Positions 31,551-39,639 of a DNA stretch of 64,000 nucleotides are shown here, piece after piece. The stretch spans positions 1-64,000 of the forward strand of contig NZ_JBFABE010000021.1 in assembly GCF_040640155.1 (NCBI RefSeq), written 5' to 3'. The position numbers and the translations under genes are program-made. This DNA is from Streptosporangium sp040640155 (GTDB lineage: Bacteria > Actinomycetota > Actinomycetes > Streptosporangiales > Streptosporangiaceae). The number at the start of each line of letters is the position of its first letter. The first letter of the stretch is position 1. Under the pieces are notes generated by a model. That model saw only the letters and a list, made by a program, of their open reading frames with translations, did no database searches and was not told the origin of the DNA.

Positions 31551-33565
31551 TCTACCCTCCCGCCGAGCGGCAGCCGGTCGTCGACCACCTGCACGGCCGT
31601 GCCGTGCCCGACCCGTACCGGTGGCTGGAGGACCCCGCCGCCCCGGAGACGCGGGACTGGTCGGCGGCCCAGGAGGAGCTGTGGCGCGCCCACGCCGACG
31701 CGCTGCCCGGCCGTGACCTGTGGCGCTCGCGGGTGGCGGCGCTGGCCGGCGCCGGGTCCGCCGGCACGCCGGCCTGGCGCGGCGAGAGCCGGTTCTTCCT
31801 TCGCCACGCGGCCGGGAAGGAGCACGCGATCCTCTACCGCGCCGGTCCGGACGGGGCGGAGGAGACGCTGGTCGACCCGGCGGAGCTCGACCCGAGCGGG
31901 CTGACCACGCTCGACCACTGGCAGCCGAGCCTGGACGGCGGGCTGCTGGCCTACCAGCTCTCCCGGAGCGGGGACGAGCGCTCGGAACTGCGGGTCATGG
32001 ACGTCGCCACCCGGCGGACGGTGGACGGCCCGATCGACCGGTGCCGGTACGCGCCCGTGGCGTGGCTGCCCGACGGGAAGTCCTTCTACTACGTCCGCTC
32101 GCGCCAGGTGCGCCTGCACCGGCTCGGCACCCCGGCCGACGACGACGCCGTCGTCATGGGCGAGGAGCGTTCGTACGGCCTCGGGCTCGACCACGACGGG
32201 CGCTGGCTGACGATCGCCGCGCCGGCCGTGGGCGGCGGCAACGACCTGTGGCTGGCCGACCTGTCGGCCTCCTCCCCCGAGTGTCCCGACCTGCGGGTGA
32301 TCCAGCGGGACGCGGGCGTGGCGACGCTTCCCGCCGTCGGCCGCGACGGCCGCCTGTACCTGCTCACCACGCTGGGCGCGCCCCGGGGCCGCCTGTGCGT
32401 GGCCGATCCCGCGCGGCCGGACCCCGAGCACTGGTCCGAGCTGGTGGGCGAGGACACCGAGTCGGTGATCGGCGAGTTCGCGATCGCCGGGCCGGTGCTC
32501 CTCGTCTCCCGGACCAGGCACGCGGTCGGCGAGATCGGCGTCCACGACCTGGCGACCGGGGAGCGGCGCGGGGCTGTGCCGCTGCCCGGTCTCGGTTCGG
32601 TCCGCGGGCTGACGACCCGCCCCGAGGGCGGCCACGAGGTCTGGTTCACCTACACCGACGGCGTCACGCCCGTGGGCGTGCACCGCTACGACACGCGCAC
32701 CGGGCGCACGTCGCTGTGGGAGGCGGCGCCCGGCGCCGTGGAGGTGCCCGAGCTGGAGAGCCGTCAGGTGGTCTGCTCCTCGTCCGACGGCACGCCGGTC
32801 CGGATGGTCGTGCTGGCCCGCCCCGGCTCCGGCCCCAGACCGGCGATCCTGTACGGCTACGGCGGGTTCGGGGCCTCGCTCACGCCGTCGTACTCCAGCT
32901 ACGTCCTGCCCTGGGTCGAGGCCGGCGGGGTGTTCGCCCTGGCCCAGGTGCGCGGCGGCGGCGAGGAGGGCGCGGACTGGCACCGCGACGGCATGCTGGA
33001 GCGCAAGCAGAACGTCTTCGACGACTTCGCGGCGGCGGCCGGGAAGCTCGTCGCGGACGGCTGGACCACCCCTGCGCTGCTGGGCGCGTGCGGCGAGTCC
33101 AACGGCGGGCTGCTGGTGGGCGCCGCGCTGACGCAGCACCCGGAGCTGTTCGCCGCCGCGGTCTGCTCGGCGCCGCTGCTCGACATGGTCCGCTACGAGC
33201 GCTCCGGGCTGGGACCGGCGTGGCGCTCGGAGTACGGCTCGGCAGACGACCCCGAGCAGCTCGGCTGGCTGCTGGGCTACTCCCCCTACCACCGCGTCAC
33301 GAAGGGCGCCGACTACCCGGCGACGCTGCTGACGACCTTCGGCGGCGACTCCCGCGTGGACCCCCTGCACGCGCGCAAGATGTGCGCGGCGCTGCAGTGG
33401 GCGACGTCGGGCACGCGGCCGATCCTGCTGCGCCACGAGGACGGCGTCGGCCACGCCTCCCGCTCGGCGGACCGCGCGATCGGCCTGGCGGCCGACATGC
33501 TCGCCTTCCTCGCCGCCCACACCGGCCTGGGGATCGGGACGGCACCCGGCTCAGGGTCCGCGTGA
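31547..33565 (+). CDS. Prolyl oligopeptidase, probable lanthipeptide leader peptidase
   Basis: The 672-residue S9A peptidase has an N-terminal segment typical of the family (DPYRWLEDP), a seven-bladed propeller, and a C-terminal alpha/beta-hydrolase domain with ILYGYGGFGASLTPSYS, VRGGGEEGADWH, the nucleophile GESNGG (Ser518), GGDSRVDPLHARK (Asp601) and GVGHA (His636). There is no signal peptide, so it works in the cytoplasm. POPs cut after proline in peptides small enough to enter the propeller. In flavipeptin biosynthesis the POP FlaP removes the leader of a class III lanthipeptide, and the leader here has a single Pro at position 12. The gene is the last of the operon, coupled through ATGA and with a GGAGG site. 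Confidence 0.93.
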   Translation: MIYPPAERQPVVDHLHGRAVPDPYRWLEDPAAPETRDWSAAQEELWRAHADALPGRDLWRSRVAALAGAGSAGTPAWRGESRFFLRHAAGKEHAILYRAGPDGAEETLVDPAELDPSGLTTLDHWQPSLDGGLLAYQLSRSGDERSELRVMDVATRRTVDGPIDRCRYAPVAWLPDGKSFYYVRSRQVRLHRLGTPADDDAVVMGEERSYGLGLDHDGRWLTIAAPAVGGGNDLWLADLSASSPECPDLRVIQRDAGVATLPAVGRDGRLYLLTTLGAPRGRLCVADPARPDPEHWSELVGEDTESVIGEFAIAGPVLLVSRTRHAVGEIGVHDLATGERRGAVPLPGLGSVRGLTTRPEGGHEVWFTYTDGVTPVGVHRYDTRTGRTSLWEAAPGAVEVPELESRQVVCSSSDGTPVRMVVLARPGSGPRPAILYGYGGFGASLTPSYSSYVLPWVEAGGVFALAQVRGGGEEGADWHRDGMLERKQNVFDDFAAAAGKLVADGWTTPALLGACGESNGGLLVGAALTQHPELFAAAVCSAPLLDMVRYERSGLGPAWRSEYGSADDPEQLGWLLGYSPYHRVTKGADYPATLLTTFGGDSRVDPLHARKMCAALQWATSGTRPILLRHEDGVGHASRSADRAIGLAADMLAFLAAHTGLGIGTAPGSGSA

Positions 33566-33657
33566 GCTCGTCGAGGCGCCCGGTGCGGGCCGGCCGGCCG
33601 TGAGCGCCGTCGACGACGGGCGGGTACGGCGGCACGTGGCCGCACTCGAAGAGGGAC

Positions 33658-33677
33658 GGGGGGAAGGTCGTCCCCCC
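33658..33677 (+). terminator. Hairpin downstream of the lanthipeptide operon
   Basis: GGGGGGA (33658-33664) pairs with TCCCCCC (33671-33677) across a 6-base loop and is followed by TTC. It lies 92 bases after the last stop of the operon and before the convergent phospholipase-like gene, the right place for a terminator. Confidence 0.5.
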
Positions 33678-33784
33678 TTCACCGTCACGAGGCCCGGGTG
33701 CGGGTGATTCCCGATCCGGGTGCCGGGACCGAGCCGGGCCGGTGCCCGCCTGCCGTTCCGGGCGGGCGCCGCCGGCCGGCCGGG

Positions 33785-34957
33785 TCATCCGAGGGGCGGG
33801 AACCGCTCGACCCGCGAGTGGGCCTTCATCGCCTCGAAGTTGGCGTCGTAGGCGTCGTACAGGCCGGGCGTGGTCAGGTCGCCGACCTTTCTCAGCGTGA
33901 GCTGCACCTCGTCGGCGCCGCGAAGCGAGCCGTTGGTCATGTTCGGGCTGCCCGTCCAGACCTGCTTCGCGCCGGAGGAGTTCCTGACCAGGATGTACTT
34001 GGAGTGGACGAAGGTGGAGGCGTAGCTCGCCCTGTCGTTCCAGGTCGTCACGCCCGCCGCGCGGAGCTGCCCGACGACGGCGGTGTCCTCGTCGGTCACG
34101 ACCTGGACCTCGCAGCCGCGGGTGACCGCGGAGGCGAGTGCGGCGATCACGGGACGCTTGGGCGGGTCCTCGCGGGACCAGTCCGGGACGGCGATGCGGA
34201 TGCTGCCGTGGTCAGCGCCGTTCTTGCAGTCGGTGCCGCCGATGAGGGAGACGACCGGGTCGCCGCTGCTCTTGGGGTAGAACTGCACGTCGGAGTCGCC
34301 GGGGGAGATGACGTACCCGCGCTCGGCCCAGTAGTCGTCGTTGCGGGCGGTGTTCGTCCACAGGTCGGTGAAGAACCCGCGAAGGTTCACCGAGAACGGC
34401 GACTCCCACGGCAGCCCGCCGTACACGACGGCGTTGTTGGCGGCGCTCCAGCCGCCCGCGTACTTCGCCCAGTTCTGGGACGTCACCAGGATGACGTTGC
34501 TGACCCCGTCGGTCCTGTCGAAGATGATGAACTTGGCGTGCTGGTCGTAGGTGCCGAAGCAGCCGCCGCCGTTCTCGCCGCCGACCACGGTCCCGCACGT
34601 CTCGACCCTCGACGTCGTCCCGTCGAAGGCGGCCTTCAACCGGGTGATCGAGCTCTCACCCGCGTGCCGCCCGCCGATGACGAGCTGCACCTTGACGCCT
34701 CGCGCGGCCGCGGCGGCCAGGGCGACGCGGATCGGGTTGGGTTCGGCGCCGTTGTCCTCCTTGATGGCGAAGGCCGCGACCTTGATCGTTCCGGTGGCCT
34801 TGTCGATCAGGTCCACCGCCTTCGCCTCGATCGAGCGATCGTTCGGCAGGGTCAGGATGACCTCGCTCGCCACGGCGGCGTGAGCCGGCCCGGCGATCAC
34901 GGTGATCAGGCCGGCAGGGAGAAGCAACGCGGACAGGAAGGCGATCCAATGTCGCAC
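33785..34957 (-). CDS. Secreted phospholipase D-family protein
   Basis: The 390-residue protein has a signal peptide (RHWIAFLSALLLPAGLITVI, cleaved near AHA) and two PLD catalytic motifs. The first is YDQHAKFIIFD (HxK then Asp); the second is FVHSKYILVRNSSGAKQ, followed by TGSPNMTNGSL and ADE. Four conserved Cys in the mature part fit an extracellular protein. Such proteins hydrolyse phosphodiesters, in phospholipids or nucleic acids, through a phosphohistidine. I chose GTG 34957 because it has GAGAGG seven bases upstream and starts right at the signal peptide; ATGs at 34990 and 35020 lack a ribosome-binding site and would put a polar extension before it. It is convergent with the lanthipeptide operon and probably independent of it. 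Confidence 0.88.
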   Translation of the reverse strand: MRHWIAFLSALLLPAGLITVIAGPAHAAVASEVILTLPNDRSIEAKAVDLIDKATGTIKVAAFAIKEDNGAEPNPIRVALAAAAARGVKVQLVIGGRHAGESSITRLKAAFDGTTSRVETCGTVVGGENGGGCFGTYDQHAKFIIFDRTDGVSNVILVTSQNWAKYAGGWSAANNAVVYGGLPWESPFSVNLRGFFTDLWTNTARNDDYWAERGYVISPGDSDVQFYPKSSGDPVVSLIGGTDCKNGADHGSIRIAVPDWSREDPPKRPVIAALASAVTRGCEVQVVTDEDTAVVGQLRAAGVTTWNDRASYASTFVHSKYILVRNSSGAKQVWTGSPNMTNGSLRGADEVQLTLRKVGDLTTPGLYDAYDANFEAMKAHSRVERFPPLG

Positions 34958-35230
34958 GGGCGAACCTCTCGTTGAGGGATTTGCCCGCATTTTAGAGTGG
35001 AATAGATCGTTTCTCTTCATCGTGGTGAGCGAAAAACACGGTTCCGCCTTCTACAGAAGTGATCGTGGTCATGCCGCCGTGGTATTCGGTCCCCTCCCGC
35101 TTGGATTAAGTGCGCCGACATATCCGGTGCGGTGAGGTCGTCCCCCAAGACGCGGCATGTCGCACGGCGCGATCGGGATCGTGACTTTTCAGCCCGGTCC
35201 CGGCGTCCGGGGCCGGCGGGGTCGGCGGGG

Positions 35231-35878
35231 TCAGCGGTAGCGGATCACGCCCAGCTCGGCCGGGTCTTCCGACCAGAGCCAGCCCGCCTGCCTGGCGATC
35301 TTGACCGCCTCGACGCGGGTCCGGGCGCCGACCTTGGTGAGGATCCGCGCCAGGTAGTTGCGCACGGTGCCGCCGGACAGGCAGAGCCGGTCGGCGATCT
35401 CGCCCACCGGCGCCCCCTCCGCCGCGACGCCCAGGACCTCCAGTTCGCGCGTGGTCAGCGGGTTCCTCTTGGCGTGCAGGGCGGCGACGGCCAGTTCGGG
35501 GTCGACCACCTGCTCCCCCGCGGCCACCCGGCGCACGCAGCCGGCGAGCTGGTCGGCCGGAAGGTCCTTGACCACGAAGCCGCGGGCCCCGGCGTCCAGG
35601 GCCCGGCAGAGCGCGGCCGGGGTGGCGAGCCCGGTCAGGATCACCGGCGCGCACTCGGGGAGCCTGTGGCGCAGTTCCGCCGTGGCGGTGAGTCCGTCGG
35701 TGCCCGGGAGCCCGATGTCGATGAGGGCGACGTCGGGCCGGAGCTGCATGCAGGAGTGGACCACCTCGTCGCCGTGACCGGCCTCACCGATGACCTTGAT
35801 GTCGCTCTCCATGGAGAGCAGGGCGACCATGGCCCCCCGGACGAGATGCATGTCCTCGGCGATCAGGACACTGATCAT
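35231..35878 (-). CDS. Orphan LuxR-type response regulator near the lanthipeptide cluster
   Basis: The 215-residue regulator has a receiver domain (VLIAEDMHLVR, Asp54 in VALIDIGLPGTDG, Lys in FVVKDLP) and a LuxR helix-turn-helix (LTTRELEVLGVAAEG, GTVRNYLARILTKVGARTR). It resembles DesR/RamR-type regulators. ATG 35878 has a GGGAGAAG site and is preferred over GTG 35899. No kinase is adjacent. The unpaired DesK-like kinase at the front of the lanthipeptide cluster is the nearest candidate partner, which would make this the cluster's RamR-like activator; that is inference. Its upstream AT-rich region has three AGAAGTkGG repeats. Confidence 0.9.
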   Translation of the reverse strand: MISVLIAEDMHLVRGAMVALLSMESDIKVIGEAGHGDEVVHSCMQLRPDVALIDIGLPGTDGLTATAELRHRLPECAPVILTGLATPAALCRALDAGARGFVVKDLPADQLAGCVRRVAAGEQVVDPELAVAALHAKRNPLTTRELEVLGVAAEGAPVGEIADRLCLSGGTVRNYLARILTKVGARTRVEAVKIARQAGWLWSEDPAELGVIRYR

Positions 35879-35934
35879 GAATCTTCTCCCCTGGTTCACG
35901 GTGAGGTCCCGCTCAATCCGGGGTCACTACCCCC

Positions 35935-36050
35935 AGAAGTTGGGTGATTACCGCAAGTCCGAGTTAAACACGGATCTGGGGATATAGAAGTGGGATCGGT
36001 CCAGGTGAGAGGCACACTCGCGCATGAAAAGAATTTAATTCCAGAAGTGG
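35935..36050. repeat. Three spaced AGAAGT repeats in the AT-rich leader of the orphan regulator
   Basis: AGAAGTTGGG (35935), AGAAGTGGGA (35986) and AGAAGTGGCC (36043) occur 51 and 57 bases apart in an AT-rich stretch between two response regulator genes. Spacing near five helical turns suggests same-face binding sites. The same motif was not found upstream of lanKC, so a link to that operon is not supported. Confidence 0.35.
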
Positions 36051-36150
36051 CCGCCTAATACGACCTACAATTTCCTAATTTGTCTTCTTTTCGGTTTTTT
36101 TTCGGACAGCCGATTCCGGGTCGGTGGGCGCCGGTGGCGTGCCCGGGGTG

Positions 36151-36807
36151 TCAGAGGCCGTCCGGCGGGCGGTTCTCCCAGGCCCAGGCGGCGATCCCGA
36201 CCCGGTTGCGCACCCCGAGCTTGGTCATGATGCCGGAGACGTGGCCCTTGACCGTGCTGAGCGAGATGAACAGCTCGGCGGCGATCTCCTGGTTGCTGCG
36301 GCCCCTGGCGATGGCCCGTACCACCTCCGTCTCCCGTTCGGAGAGAGGCCGCGCGGACCGGGGGGCCGACGGCGCGGCGGCGGCCGTGAGACGGCGCAGC
36401 AGCCGCAGGGTGACCGACGGCGAGACCAGGGCGTCGCCGGCGTTCGCCGCCCGGACGGCCTCGACGAGCAGGACGGGCCCGGCGTCCTTCAGGACGAAGC
36501 CGACCGCCCCGCCGCGCAGCGCGTCGTGGACGTACTCGTCGAGGTCGAAGGTGGTGACCACGACCACCCGCAGCGGGTCCGCGACGCCGGGACCCGCCAG
36601 GAGGCGGGTGACCTCGATGCCGTTGAGGCGGGGCATCCGGATATCCACGAGGCACACGTCCGGGCGGAGACGGCGGGCCAGGGCGACCGCCTCGGCGCCG
36701 TCGGCGGCCTCGGCGACCACGCTGATGTCGGGCTGGTCCTCCAGGATGAGCCGCAGGCCGCGGCGGATCATCGACTGGTCGTCGGCCAGCAGCACCCGGA
36801 TCGTCAC
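36151..36807 (-). CDS. NarL/LuxR-type response regulator
   Basis: The 218-residue protein has a receiver domain (VLLADDQSMIRRG, Asp55 in VCLVDIRMPRLNG, VTTFDLDEYV, FVLKDAG) and a LuxR DNA-binding domain (LSERETEVVRAIARGRSNQE, STVKGHVSGIMTKLGV). Its GTG start (36807) overlaps the stop of the upstream kinase in GTGA (36804-36807), so the two form a coupled two-component system. The downstream AT-rich region separates it from the orphan regulator at 35231. No target is evident; the divergent DUF418 gene is a possibility. Confidence 0.93.
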   Translation of the reverse strand: MTIRVLLADDQSMIRRGLRLILEDQPDISVVAEAADGAEAVALARRLRPDVCLVDIRMPRLNGIEVTRLLAGPGVADPLRVVVVTTFDLDEYVHDALRGGAVGFVLKDAGPVLLVEAVRAANAGDALVSPSVTLRLLRRLTAAAAPSAPRSARPLSERETEVVRAIARGRSNQEIAAELFISLSTVKGHVSGIMTKLGVRNRVGIAAWAWENRPPDGL

Positions 36808-37982
36808 CGGCGGGCCCGCGCGGGGACGGGCAGGGTGGCGAGCACGGCCCAGCCGGCCCCCGGGCGCGGTCCCGCGCGGAGCGTGCCACCGAGGGCATCG
36901 AGGCGTTCGCGCATCCCGACCAGCCCGTACCCGCCGCGACGGTACCCGGCGGGGGCCTGAGGGGCGTCGTCGACGACCTCGACGACGACGGAGTCGCGCT
37001 CCTGGACGACGCGGACCGTGACCGACCGGGCCTGCCGGGCGTGGCGCGAGACGTTGGTCAGCGACTCCTGGACGATCCGGTGGACGGTGACGGCCACCTC
37101 CGGGGGCCACGCCGACTCGTCGGCCGAGAGGTCCAGGCGCACCGCCGGACCGTGTTCCCGGCCTTCCTGGACGCCTTGACCTCCCCGGTCGCCGAAGCGT
37201 TCGACCAGCTCGCCGAGGCGTTCGGGGACGGCCGTGGCCGAAGGCGCGTCACCGGCGTCGCCCAGCAGGCCGACGACGCGCCGCACCGCGGCCAGCGCGT
37301 CGGAACCGGCGGTCTCGATCTCCGCGAAGGGGCCCTCCGCCCTCTCCGGCCGCCTGCGGGCGGCGAGTTGCGCGGCCTGGGCCTGGAGGACGATGCCGGT
37401 GACGTGGTGGGCGACGACGTCGTGCAGTTCCCTGGCCAGCGCCAGCCGCTCTTCGCGGCGCACCCTCTCGGCCGCCGCCCGGTGCCGGGCCTCGAACAGC
37501 CGCGAGCACGACCCGAGCGCGAGGCCTGCGAGCCACGCCGCGGCGTTCAGCGACGTCACGGGCGGGAGACCCGAGGAGGGCGGAACGGCCGGCCAGGTGG
37601 CGGCGACGACCGCGAACCCCCCGGCCGCGACGGCGGCGGCGCGCGACGCCGGGAGCGCCCTGACCGCGGAGCCGACGAGCACCGACAGCGCCAGGGCCAT
37701 GGCGGGCCCGGGCTCGCCGGGCAGCCCCGCGAGACGGGTGACCAGGACGGTGACCCCGGCGACGGCCAGGCCCGCGACCGCCGCCCGGGCCCGGTCGCGC
37801 CGGCGTACCAGGGCGATCGCGCAGACCACCGCCCCGGCCGCGCAGCCGAACCACCAGTGGGCACCGCCCCAGGTCACCGCGATCCGGTACGCCCAGAAGG
37901 CGAGCGTCGCCGCGAACAGGACGCCGAGCCCGGCGTCCGCCGCCCCCCGCGCCCGCCCGACCGGTCGATGCCGCACCCTCAC
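36804..37982 (-). CDS. NarL-family sensor histidine kinase
   Basis: The 392-residue kinase has four to six membrane helices in its first 160 residues (AGLGVLFAATLAFWAYRI, AVVCAIALVRR), a dimerisation domain with the H-box LARELHDVVAHHVTGIVLQA, and a HATPase_c domain with IVQESLTNVSRHAR, VEVVDDAPQAP and GLVGMRERLDALGG. No external sensor is seen. The start is taken as GTG 37982 without a ribosome-binding site, so it may be leaderless; longer in-frame versions would add an Arg/Gly-rich non-conserved stretch and run into the divergent gene at 38102. It is the partner of the regulator at 36151. Confidence 0.9.
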   Translation of the reverse strand: MRVRHRPVGRARGAADAGLGVLFAATLAFWAYRIAVTWGGAHWWFGCAAGAVVCAIALVRRRDRARAAVAGLAVAGVTVLVTRLAGLPGEPGPAMALALSVLVGSAVRALPASRAAAVAAGGFAVVAATWPAVPPSSGLPPVTSLNAAAWLAGLALGSCSRLFEARHRAAAERVRREERLALARELHDVVAHHVTGIVLQAQAAQLAARRRPERAEGPFAEIETAGSDALAAVRRVVGLLGDAGDAPSATAVPERLGELVERFGDRGGQGVQEGREHGPAVRLDLSADESAWPPEVAVTVHRIVQESLTNVSRHARQARSVTVRVVQERDSVVVEVVDDAPQAPAGYRRGGYGLVGMRERLDALGGTLRAGPRPGAGWAVLATLPVPARARR

Positions 37983-38101
37983 GCCGTTCAGGGTAGACGT
38001 CCGGGCAGGCGGGCCGTACCGGCCGAAAGTACCGCCGCGGGCGGCGCCGACCCTGCCTGCGGCCGGTACCCGGCACCGGGCCGGGCCCGCAGGATGGGCG
38101 C

Positions 38102-39166
38102 ATGCCACACGAAGATCAACTTTCCTCCGCCTCTCCCGGGTCCGAGGCGGCGGTCCGGCCCGGCCGGCCGCGGATCGTCGCCCTCGACGTGCTGCGCGGG
38201 TTCGCGCTGTGCGGGATCCTGGTGGCCAACGTCAGGCCGATCGCCAACGCCGGCGAGGTCGTCCTGCGACGTTCGCCGGTGGAGGCGCACGACGCGCACG
38301 AGGGCGTGCGGCAGGTCATGGGCATGGTCGTCGACCAGCGCTTCTTCCCGATCTTCTCCCTGCTGTTCGGGATCGGGTTCTCGCTGCTGCTGACCTCGGT
38401 CACGGGCCGCGTCGCCCGCCCGCGACTGCTCCTGCTGCGCCGCCTCCTCGCGCTGCTCGCGATCGGCCTGGCGCACTTCCTGCTGCTGTGGCGGGGGGAC
38501 ATCCTGACCGTCTACGCCGTCGTCGGCCTGCTGGTGCTGCTTCCCTCGACCTGGCTGCCGCGCCGGGCCGTGGCCGGTCTGGCCGTCGCGCTCGTCGCGA
38601 CGGCCCTGGCGATCGGCGGCGACAGGACCGTGCTGGTCGCCGGGCTGTTCCTGCTGGGCTCGTCGCTGGTCCGGTACGGGGTGGCCGACCGCCTGGAGCA
38701 CTCCACCCGGGTGCCGCTCCTGCTGGGCCTGGCCTTCGCGACGGCCGCGGCGCCCGCCCTGTGGGCGCAGACCACGCTGACCGGCGGCATGGACGACCGG
38801 TACTTCGGCTTCTGGATCCACACGGCCGGGGCACTGGTCGCGGGGGTGTACGTGTGCGTCCTGCTGGTGCTGCTCAGGACGCCGCTGCGGCCGGTGCTGA
38901 CGGGTGTCCTCGCACCGCTGGGCCGGATGGCGCTGACCAACTACCTGACCGCCACGGTCCTGGTGCTGGGGGTCCGCCTGGTCCTCGGCGCGCCGCACGA
39001 CTGGTCCCCGGCGACGGTGTACCTGATCGCCGCCGCCGTCCTCTGCGTCCAGTGGCCGTTCTCCGTCCTGTGGCTGCGCCGCTACCGCCAGGGTCCGCTC
39101 GAATGGCTCTGGCGCTGGGCCACCTGGGCCCGCCGCCCGCCCCTGCGCCGCGCGCCGGGGCGGTAG
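38102..39166 (+). CDS. DUF418 membrane protein
   Basis: The 354-residue protein has about eight to ten hydrophobic helices. The conserved parts are IVALDVLRGFALCGILVAN at the start, FFPIFSLLFGIGFSLLL in the middle and PLGRMALTNYLTATV followed by GPLEWLWRWATW at the end, which together define DUF418 proteins, distant relatives of acyltransferase-3 membrane enzymes. The function is not established; acyl transfer to a cell-surface molecule is a reasonable guess. It is divergent from the two-component operon with a spacer of about 119 bases, so it may be regulated by it. Confidence 0.88.
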   Translation: MPHEDQLSSASPGSEAAVRPGRPRIVALDVLRGFALCGILVANVRPIANAGEVVLRRSPVEAHDAHEGVRQVMGMVVDQRFFPIFSLLFGIGFSLLLTSVTGRVARPRLLLLRRLLALLAIGLAHFLLLWRGDILTVYAVVGLLVLLPSTWLPRRAVAGLAVALVATALAIGGDRTVLVAGLFLLGSSLVRYGVADRLEHSTRVPLLLGLAFATAAAPALWAQTTLTGGMDDRYFGFWIHTAGALVAGVYVCVLLVLLRTPLRPVLTGVLAPLGRMALTNYLTATVLVLGVRLVLGAPHDWSPATVYLIAAAVLCVQWPFSVLWLRRYRQGPLEWLWRWATWARRPPLRRAPGR

Positions 39167-39195
39167 GACGGCCTCCACCCGCCCGGCGGCCGGGG

Positions 39196-39579
39196 TCAGA
39201 TCGGGGTGGCGGCGGCGTGGTGTTCCAGGAGGACGTCCGTCAGCAGGTAGCCGCCGTGGATCAGCTGGCCCGGCGGGCGGGCCCGCAGTTCCCGGTAGTG
39301 AACGGCGATCCGGCTCGCCGCCGCGGCCGGGGTGGCCGCGCTCGTCCACAGCGCTCTCCCGCGGTCCACGGAGGCCGGGACGACCCACCAGAAACGGCAC
39401 TCCTGGTCGAGGCGGACGACGAGCCCGTGGTAGACGGAGACGACCCGCTCCCCCGAGGGCAGGCGGTGCACGTCCGCCGGGATGTTGTGGGCGCGGGCCA
39501 GCAGGGCCGCCAGTTCACCGGCCCGGAGTTCGGCCGGATGGGGCACGAGGTCTCCGGGAGGGGTGTGATCAACGGTCAC
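39196..39579 (-). CDS. Small hypothetical protein paired with XRE-DUF5753 regulator
   Basis: The 127-residue protein (GTG 39579) has an alpha/beta pattern with LRAGELAALLARAHNIP, VVSVYHGLVVRLDQECRFWW and a helical C-terminus. I do not recognise the family. It follows the XRE-DUF5753 gene by 60 bases on the same strand; such regulators are usually paired with a small DUF397 protein, but this sequence does not read as DUF397. A partner role is inferred from position. An upstream in-frame start at 39609 is possible. Confidence 0.65.
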   Translation of the reverse strand: MTVDHTPPGDLVPHPAELRAGELAALLARAHNIPADVHRLPSGERVVSVYHGLVVRLDQECRFWWVVPASVDRGRALWTSAATPAAAASRIAVHYRELRARPPGQLIHGGYLLTDVLLEHHAAATPI

Positions 39580-39639
39580 GCCGGCAAGGGTAGGGACCGC
39601 CCGGCGCACGGCTCAACGATGTTGCGCGATGTTGCGCGT

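Noticed and set aside
36056..36072. TAATACGACCTACAA resembling a phage T7 promoter
   Set aside because: It matches only the first nine bases of the T7 promoter consensus and then diverges, and there is no phage polymerase or prophage context. It is a chance match in an AT-rich stretch.
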